From NCBI GenBank assembly GCA_025465385.1, contig JAODNG010000564.1, positions 1 through 5,831 of the forward strand: a stretch of DNA of 5,831 nt, read 5' to 3'. The notes beneath the pieces were generated by a model. That model saw only the letters and a program-made list of their open reading frames with translations, was not told the origin of the DNA and ran no database searches. Shown here piece after piece: positions 1-3,864 of the stretch (positions within the stretch are counted from its first letter, which is position 1; each line of letters opens with the position of its first letter). The stretch is from Pseudonocardiales bacterium. Lineage in GTDB: Bacteria > Actinomycetota > Actinomycetes > Mycobacteriales > Pseudonocardiaceae. The position numbers and the translations under genes were made by a program.

Positions 1-76
1 CCACAAGATCGTTGGACCCGGCGTCGGGCTAGTAGACCGGTTGCGCGACAAGCTCACCAACCGGCCCAATAGCTAG
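1..76 (+). CDS. C-terminal tail of an unidentified protein (partial)
   Basis: Reading from base 2, an open frame runs in from the left edge for 24 codons and stops at TAG 74-76. The visible residues end VGLVDRLRDKLTNRPNS. The peptide is amphipathic and charged, and its codons mostly end in G or C, as in real genes of this window; the other two plus frames stop early or look unlike protein. I do not recognise the family. It points toward the fragmented regulator on the opposite strand that follows. The stretch is too short to exclude a chance open frame. Confidence 0.35.
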   Translation, partial: HKIVGPGVGLVDRLRDKLTNRPNS

Positions 77-112
77 ACGGACTCAACCCTGACGGCCTTA
101 CCCACCTCAACC

Positions 113-296
113 CACTGCGCGGTCGCTCACCCTCCCGTGAAGCCCGGGATCCGGCGAGCAGTGTCCCGGCAGACCGGGCAAGTCGAGGCGTTGCCAGCCA
201 AGTGAGCACTACCCCTGCGACGGCGCCGTGGACGATCCGCGCCAGTACCCCGCTGCGAGCATCGGATCCAGCGCGTCGGCGATCAGCGGGGTCAGC
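113..296 (-). pseudogene. GAF/LuxR-family transcriptional regulator, middle-part remnant
   Basis: Read on the minus strand from 298, the peptide begins (M)LTPLIADALDPM. After a one-base frame change near 249 it continues in another frame as LARIVHGAVAGVVLT (about 249-201). LPGLPGH then appears in a third frame at about 181-161. From memory, actinobacterial GAF-containing LuxR regulators carry an LAPLIADALDPM-like segment, then an ARIVHGAVAGVVLTR-like segment, then LPGLPGHPLLA, in this order. The C-terminal helix-turn-helix that should follow is absent: the sequence below about 113 leads into an oppositely oriented gene end. The N-terminal part of what looks like the same gene is at 2570-2790 on the same strand. 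Several frame changes and the missing DNA-binding domain make it non-functional. The family assignment rests on recall of consensus motifs and was not searched. Confidence 0.6.
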
Positions 297-472
297 ATGC
301 TTTAGCGTAGGCGATTGAGCTGGCCGCTGATCGCGGACGGTTCACACGAGCAGGCGTCGCGCTGGTATCACGGCCTGCGTCCGGCCGCGCTAGCAATGAT
401 CCGAGTGTGTCCCGTGCAGACCATCACGCCCTTGGGTACCCGAGGTGGGCTCCAGCGGTGCGCTGGGGCGAT

Positions 473-478
473 AAGGAG
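473..478 (+). promoter_or_regulatory. Ribosome binding site AAGGAG for the acidic small gene
   Basis: AAGGAG lies seven bases before the GTG at 486. It is the best-placed Shine-Dalgarno match in the 299-485 stretch and fixes that GTG as the start, in preference to the TTG at 315 further upstream in the same frame. No convincing gene is seen in 299-485. Confidence 0.6.
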
Positions 479-485
479 ATGCACC

Positions 486-782
486 GTGACCGACGATGGC
501 AAGTTCGATCCATGCTGCGCGCCGGTGCCGGATACCGCGATGGCAACCGGCAGCGACGACGGTGAGCCGGGCGAGCAGCGTGATGAACGTCCTCTGCGCC
601 CGGAGGAATGGGCAGTCCTCGCAGCTTCTCCGGAATCGGAGAGCCGGATTGAGGCTGTTGAGGATTCGCCGGCTGCAGCAAGGGCAGTCAGGGACGACTC
701 CGTCCTGCCGATCGATTCGCTCGACGCCGATGACGAGGTCGACCCGTTAACACCAGAGTTCCGTGCTCCCCAGCACGACTAA
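486..782 (+). CDS. Small highly acidic protein of unknown function
   Basis: This gene encodes 98 residues from GTG 486 to TAA 780-782. The start follows from AAGGAG seven bases upstream; the frame stays open back to 315 but has no ribosome site there. The product holds 27 Asp/Glu against 8 Arg/Lys, a net charge near -19. It has no membrane segment or signal peptide, one Cys-Cys pair near the N terminus (FDPCCAP), a central Trp in RPEEWAVLAASPE, and an acidic end LPIDSLDADDEVDPLTPEF. Such a composition fits a disordered or partner-binding protein, but no known family is recognised. It converges on the pyruvyl transferase gene with a 162-bp gap, so the two are not one operon. Codon use is typical coding use for this window. 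A peptide precursor or an accessory protein for the transferase is conceivable, but nothing in the sequence proves it. Confidence 0.6.
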   Translation: MTDDGKFDPCCAPVPDTAMATGSDDGEPGEQRDERPLRPEEWAVLAASPESESRIEAVEDSPAAARAVRDDSVLPIDSLDADDEVDPLTPEFRAPQHD

Positions 783-793
783 GTGGCGCAGTG

Positions 794-808
794 GGACGTG
801 GGTCGTCC
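794..808 (+). terminator. Short GC hairpin after the acidic gene (weak)
   Basis: GGACG (794-798) and CGTCC (804-808) can pair across the five-base loop TGGGT, twelve bases after the stop codon at 782. No T-run follows, and five pairs is marginal. It is listed only because it is the sole stem near the 3' end of this gene in the convergent gap; chance is a fair alternative. Confidence 0.2.
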
Positions 809-944
809 GTGGTCCTGCGAGTTGCGGCCCATTAGTCAGCGCGAAGCTGCGTGCACACGTACGGGCACTGAGCTCTCCGCACCCGTCACACCGCTGGTGC
901 TCGCGATCCTGGAACAGAATCCGAACCGGAGAATGCGCTCTAGG

Positions 945-1826
945 TCAGAATTCTGTAATGGACTGGAGCAACAGCGCAACGAGGGTCTCCTGGGAGGCAT
1001 TCCGCGCGCAGCGGCCCGCCTGCGCCTGGCCCTCAGCGGCCCGGCACCAGCTCCACCAGTGGTCCAGGTCCGCTTCGGTGAGCGTGTCAGCTGCCACCAC
1101 CGCCGGCCAACCCCAGACTGCGGCCTGTGCACTGACTTTGGCGCCCTCGGCGATTGGGTCGACAGCCAAGGCCGGTACTCCGTTTTTCAGCGCCAGCACC
1201 AACCCGTGCATACGGCTGGTCACCACCATATCTAACCGCTTGATGATCGATTCCAACTGATCCGGAGTTCGGGGGAACCGCCAGTCTCGGCCATCCAGCC
1301 GGGTATCAAAAAGCACCAGGCCGCAGTCTTGCCGGCCCAGCCAGGACGTCAGCGTGGCATGGACGTCGTCGTGGCGCTGCCGGTTCCCGTACTCGGGCTG
1401 GGTATGCGCGAGTACCACTCCGACCACCGGTACCTGCGCACAGTGCGGGCCGGCCGCCAGATCACGGTGCGCAGTGATGCCTGCCGCGTCTCGCGCAATG
1501 ACCTCATGGAATCCGGTGACGGCAGAATCATTGGGCACCACAATCGAGACTCCTACGGCGATCCTCCGGCAGCACGCGAAGCGCTCGTGTAGCTGCTGGA
1601 CCTGTCGGCCATGAACGGGACCGCAGACAAACAGCAGATGGGTATACGCGTTCGGGTCGGTGCACTCCAAGCGCAGGCCGTCGGGCCGCAATCCCGGGCT
1701 CCAGGCGACATCAACGGCAATTCCAGCTTTGATAAGTGAATCGCTCACCGCGTCCATACTGAGCACATCTCCTGCAGTCGCTTCGCCATCCTGGAATGAC
1801 GACCAACCGGTCACGAGCACTCGCAT
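945..1826 (-). CDS. Polysaccharide pyruvyl transferase family protein
   Basis: This gene encodes 293 residues, within the size of a single PS_pyruv_trans domain though somewhat short. Members transfer pyruvate from phosphoenolpyruvate onto sugars as ketals (CsaB, WcaK types) or act on related cell-surface and secondary-metabolite substrates; the acceptor here cannot be told. The N terminus MRVLVTGWSSF, followed by GD at 19-20, is a Rossmann-like start. The most diagnostic stretch is VVTSRMHGLVLALKNGVPAL at 201-220, holding the family Arg-x-His pair (R205, H207), followed by AVDP and K230. No signal peptide or membrane segment is seen, so it should be cytosolic. The start is ATG 1826, with GAGGGGG at 1839-1833 on the minus strand, six bases away, and an in-frame stop immediately upstream. 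No glycosyltransferase or polymer gene lies nearby, which is unusual for this family. It lies inside the putative insertion. Confidence 0.8.
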   Translation of the reverse strand: MRVLVTGWSSFQDGEATAGDVLSMDAVSDSLIKAGIAVDVAWSPGLRPDGLRLECTDPNAYTHLLFVCGPVHGRQVQQLHERFACCRRIAVGVSIVVPNDSAVTGFHEVIARDAAGITAHRDLAAGPHCAQVPVVGVVLAHTQPEYGNRQRHDDVHATLTSWLGRQDCGLVLFDTRLDGRDWRFPRTPDQLESIIKRLDMVVTSRMHGLVLALKNGVPALAVDPIAEGAKVSAQAAVWGWPAVVAADTLTEADLDHWWSWCRAAEGQAQAGRCARNASQETLVALLLQSITEF

Positions 1827-1832
1827 CGTCGT

Positions 1833-1839
1833 CCCCCTC
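1833..1839 (-). promoter_or_regulatory. Ribosome binding site GAGGGGG for the pyruvyl transferase
   Basis: Read on the minus strand, GAGGGGG stands six bases before ATG 1826. An in-frame TGA just upstream of that ATG rules out a longer protein, so the start is well supported. Confidence 0.55.
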
Positions 1840-2393
1840 GCTCACATCGTCGTTGACCGCCGAGGTGTTGTGGCCGGACTAATTTCGGGCCGGACCTCTG
1901 TACTGACAACATGGCGCTGGAGGTACTGCGCACGATCGCCGATGCGATCAACCCTCGGCCGCCGCACATTTGTCCTCGTCACTCTCCGGTCCGAGGAGCA
2001 AGCGCCCGATGCGGTTGTTGCCCTGCGGAAGTGCCTGAACGAATCGAGCTCCCTTTCGCGGTCCAGTGCTGCGGCGACGCAGGCTGGCTAGTCAGAGCGG
2101 CGTAGCGACCCGACCCGGGCGCCCGCAGCTCCGCGGGCCGGCCCACGGCCAGACCACTGACTACCCGACCCGCGGACGATCCGATTCCAGTCGATCATCA
2201 GCCCCACCTCATCGTTCCCTGACTGCTAGCCACTTCGGTACCCGCTCTCGCCGGTGCGTACACGTCATCGGTGCGTATGGGCGTCGGCACGAGTTGGCGG
2301 CCCTCGATTCGTGACCGCCTTCGTGTCGGCCCGTCCGGCCCAGCCGGTGTGGTGGTGTTCGCCCAGCGTCGTAGAGCACCAAAGCCATGGTCG
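1840..2393. other. Gene-poor stretch inside the putative insertion
   Basis: No gene is convincingly visible in these 554 bases. Short open frames exist. A 64-residue plus frame at 1911-2105 starts MALEVLRTIADAINPRP and has several Cys residues, but no ribosome site. A 62-residue minus frame from 2397 to 2209 starts at an ATGA overlap with the preceding stop. Neither resembles a known protein, and codon bias is mixed. A promoter for the pyruvyl transferase is expected within 1840-1910; on the minus strand TTGTCA (1909-1904) is the best -35-like hexamer, but no good -10 follows at normal spacing. A nine-base direct repeat lies at 2252-2277. Confidence 0.4.
2252..2277. repeat. Direct repeat CGGTGCGTA x2
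   Basis: CGGTGCGTA occurs at 2252-2260 and again at 2269-2277, a period of 17 bases with eight bases between copies. It could be a tandem protein-binding site, but no gene start that it would control is evident, so chance is possible. Confidence 0.35.
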
Positions 2394-2569
2394 TCATAAC
2401 TCAGTCGATTGGCACCGGCAGTGGCCGAAGTTCTGACCGCCGAGCCGGATCAGCTGCGTATCTGGGTAAGAGAGGTCGCGAATCTGCAGCACCAGGTCAT
2501 TGGTGAAGTCGATGCCCAGGACGGTCGCTCCGCGGTCGGCGATCGTCCATTGGTTTCCGAGCAGTGGAC
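2394..2569 (-). pseudogene. C-terminal fragment of an unidentified ORF cut at the insertion junction
   Basis: On the minus strand, starting at the junction with the regulator remnant, a frame reads PLLGNQWTIADRGATVLGI and continues through LVLQIRDLSYPDTQLIRLGG to a TGA at 2396-2394, about 57 codons. Around three quarters of its codons end in G or C, better than the overlapping plus-strand frame. The alternation of short hydrophobic strands and turns looks like a small beta-rich domain. It has no start codon or ribosome site at its left end, so it looks truncated exactly where the putative insertion ends. I do not recognise the family. The stop overlaps an ATG (ATGA) of a weak 62-codon frame, which would be typical of coupled genes but is unsupported otherwise. 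Confidence 0.4.
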
Positions 2570-2790
2570 CAGCGTACCGATCAGATCCCGGGCCGCCTCG
2601 GTGGGATGCGCCGCGGTGTCGGCGGCATCTATTCGCAGCACTCCGGGTCGAGCAGGGTGATCCAGGCGGCCTGGAACGGCACTACCCGGCGCAGCGGCTG
2701 CAGCACCGCGGCGGCCGATCCTCGATGCTGGCCGACCCGGCCGCGATCCTCGACCGCGATCTGTAGCCCGCCCGGGGTCAGCTCAGCCAT
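2570..2790 (-). pseudogene. GAF/LuxR-family transcriptional regulator, N-terminal remnant
   Basis: From ATG 2790 (or GTG 2811 in frame) the minus strand encodes MAELTPGGLQIAVEDRGRVG and then LQPLRRVVPFQAAWITLLDP, matching my recollection of the N terminus and first GAF strand of actinobacterial LuxR-type regulators. The frame stops at 2629. In a different, overlapping frame from 2641, the peptide VLRIDAADTAAHPTEAARDL plus IGTL follows. In the family this segment lies at the far end of the GAF domain, roughly 80 residues later. An internal deletion with a frame change therefore removed most of the GAF core. At 2570 the reading breaks off and appears to resume at 292 on the same strand. With no intact sensor domain and no helix-turn-helix here, it cannot act as a regulator. 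Confidence 0.65.
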
Positions 2791-2820
2791 ACCGCACCCC
2801 GTTCTGCTCACCCCCGAGGG

Positions 2821-3090
2821 CGGAAGGTAGTTCGGGAGACGACCGAGGGACTGCGCAAGCTGGTTGGGGATACAGGAGTTGATCCTGCGCTCATCGAGGC
2901 GCGGCGCGAGCTGGGTATGTGGTCACCGAAGACAACCGGCATCTGTTCTCGGCGGGTGATATTGTCGCGTGGGAGGTGGTAGTTCGCCGTCATACAGATA
3001 ATGTCGACGACGAGGGACCTCGACGGCGAGAACAGGCTCGACGGGGACCTGCGTTGGGACGAGATCTACGATGGCGGATTCGCGCCTTAG
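2821..3090 (+). pseudogene. Unrecognised gene, probably frameshifted twice
   Basis: Three protein-like pieces follow one another. The first frame gives VRETTEGLRKLVGDTGVDPA and then LIEARRELGM, to about 2920. A second frame (ATG/GTG near 2919) continues VVTEDNRHLFSAGDIVAWEV, to about 3010. The first frame then resumes with DLDGENRLDGDLRWDEIYDG and GFAP before TAG 3088-3090. Codons in the last piece end almost always in G or C, a good coding sign. Joined, they would make one soluble, acidic-ended protein of about 88 residues. No start codon with a ribosome site is found at the left end. The gene diverges from the regulator remnant at 2790. I do not recognise the family; sequencing error rather than decay could also explain the shifts. 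Confidence 0.4.
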
Positions 3091-3328
3091 TGCGAAGTTC
3101 GATGGACAACGCCGAGACGACGTCAGCTGAACGCTCCCGGGCAAGGGCGAGGCAGCGGCTGAGTGTCGGCGGTTTCCGGCTGAATGACTGACTGACACGA
3201 TGGGCATCCGCGGTTAGAGAGTGACCCGCGTGGTGTTCTCGTCCGTCGTCACAGGTAAATTCCACGTCACGAGGGACAGGATCCCAAGTCGATCGAGTGT
3301 AAAGGATTCCTCTGGAAGGAGCAGGAAG
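3091..3328. other. Non-coding spacer upstream of the small CxCGW gene
   Basis: No gene is supported in these 238 bases. TGAC is repeated three times around 3184-3195. CGTCAC occurs at 3247-3252 and 3265-3270, a period of 18 bases. TGTAAA at 3298-3303 could be a -10 element for the following gene, with a poor -35-like GGGACA at 3273-3278 at an over-long spacing. The frame of the following gene is open back to GTG 3221, but the strong ribosome site at 3316-3321 lies inside that extension, so the extension is probably untranslated. Confidence 0.3.
3316..3321 (+). promoter_or_regulatory. Strong ribosome site AAGGAG facing a non-AUG codon
   Basis: GGAAGGAG (3314-3321) is among the best Shine-Dalgarno matches in the window. 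No ATG, GTG or TTG of the following gene lies at normal distance from it. The codon seven bases downstream is ATC (3329), and an in-frame ATT lies at 3338. Confidence 0.5.
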
Positions 3329-3514
3329 ATCAATAGCATTACTCATAGCATCACGATCCGCCCAGAAAGGCTAGGCAAGCGTGAGGTGAGCCGGCCTACC
3401 TGCTCATGTGGGTGGAGTGCCACGTGGGCGTACGTAACTGAGAAGTTCGCTCGGGATGCAGGACAGGAACACGTCAAGCAGGTACTAGCGGATCTGCAGG
3501 CGGTGAGCGGGTAG
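3329..3514 (+). CDS. Small CxCGW-motif protein of unknown function, possible non-AUG start
   Basis: The frame ends at TAG 3512-3514. The C-terminal part, SRPTCSCGWSATW followed by an alanine/lysine-rich helix ending GQEHVKQVLADL, resembles small actinobacterial proteins often found on plasmids and integrated elements: a C-x-C-G-W motif, then a helix with a conserved His. The two Cys and the His (in EHV) could bind a metal, but only three ligands are visible. The start is uncertain. Canonical choices are GTG 3221 (97 residues, no good ribosome site) and GTG 3386 (42 residues, none either). AAGGAG at 3316-3321 points instead to ATC 3329 or ATT 3338, giving an N terminus like (M)NSITHSITIRPERLGK, which looks natural. 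A mutated start codon, and thus a dying gene, is the alternative. Confidence 0.5.
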   Translation: MNSITHSITIRPERLGKREVSRPTCSCGWSATWAYVTEKFARDAGQEHVKQVLADLQAVSG

Positions 3515-3643
3515 GCGGTATTCCGGAGTGGGCTGGGCTCCATTTCACAAAACCGCACATCTCTGGCGTAGCACGTTGCCCACCTGGTGTAAGAAATGTC
3601 GAGAGCGCCATGACGGAGTACTCGAGGTGGTTCAACTACGGTC

Positions 3644-3783
3644 GCAGGTTACCTGATCACTCCGGGGACCACCTTGCGATGGCACCGCCGCCTGGCGGCC
3701 AAGAAGCGGACCTACCCGCACCGATCCGGGCGCCCCCATCGCCGCGCTCACGCACCGAGTTCTGATCAGCATGGCCACCTGGA
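3644..3783 (+). pseudogene. Remnant of an integrase-core (DDE) transposase
   Basis: In the frame of 3644-3736 the peptide reads AGYLITPGTTLRWHRRLAAK and KRTYPHRSGRP. This is very close to the signature VTPGTxLRWHRRLVxxKWTYPxRxGRPP, known from actinobacterial IS3/IS481-like integrase-core transposases, at the linker between the helix-turn-helix and the catalytic domain. After GRP the frame shifts and IAALTHRVLISMA follows, consistent with the next conserved helix. Nothing of the DDE catalytic domain remains, and a stop lies just upstream (TGA 3611), so under 50 codons survive. The remnant ends shortly before the helicase ribosome site, so the helicase leader is partly made of old insertion-sequence DNA. 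A 51-codon frame at 3610-3765 overlaps it in another frame and is taken as a shadow. Confidence 0.7.
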
Positions 3784-3852
3784 GGCGCTCGCGGCTCCCT
3801 CGGGGCACGGGGGAGTGCTGTTAGGGGAGCATGGATGGACGGGAGCAGGACC

Positions 3853-3858
3853 AGGAGG
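3853..3858 (+). promoter_or_regulatory. Ribosome binding site AGGAGG for the helicase
   Basis: A perfect AGGAGG stands six bases before ATG 3865 and three before ATG 3862. It favours 3865 as the start over ATG 3835, although 3835 also has a purine-rich AGGGGAG (3823-3829) five bases upstream. Confidence 0.6.
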
Positions 3859-3864
3859 GCGATG

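Larger units (their letters stand above)
293..2573. mobile_element. Putative 2.28-kb insertion interrupting a GAF/LuxR regulator gene
   Basis: Seen in sequence: CAGC occurs at 293-296 and 2570-2573, exactly where the minus-strand regulator reading breaks off (DLIGTL, ending at 2570) and resumes (TPLIADALDPM, from 292 downward). Deleting one CAGC and everything between the copies restores the codons for DLIGTLTPLIADALDPM in one frame. The simplest inference is insertion with a 4-bp (or 3-bp CAG) target duplication, or joining at 4-bp microhomology. The segment carries the acidic small gene, the pyruvyl transferase gene and about 750 bp without recognisable genes. The two ends (atgctttagcg from the left; gtccactgctc read inward from the right) show no terminal inverted repeat, and no transposase or integrase is encoded inside. 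The right end cuts an ORF. An intact transposon is therefore unlikely; a trimmed island or illegitimate insertion fits better. Confidence 0.5.

Noticed and set aside
315..485. N-terminal extension of the acidic gene back to TTG 315
   Set aside because: No ribosome site at 315, whereas AAGGAG at 473-478 fixes GTG 486.
783..1235. 150-codon plus frame directly after the acidic gene
   Set aside because: Most of it is antisense to the pyruvyl transferase, and no ribosome site precedes it. Only the part before 985 is mentioned, as a weak kinase-like finding.
1911..2105. 64-codon Cys-containing plus frame
   Set aside because: No ribosome site, mixed codon bias and no recognisable family; not strong enough to annotate.
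2209..2397. 62-codon minus frame beginning at an ATGA overlap
   Set aside because: The overlap looks like translational coupling, but the peptide is Arg-rich with no family likeness and the upstream ORF is itself truncated.
3610..3765. 51-codon plus frame starting MTEYSRWFNYGRRLP
   Set aside because: It overlaps the transposase remnant in a different frame, has no clear ribosome site and ends in a Pro-rich shadow of the transposase codons.
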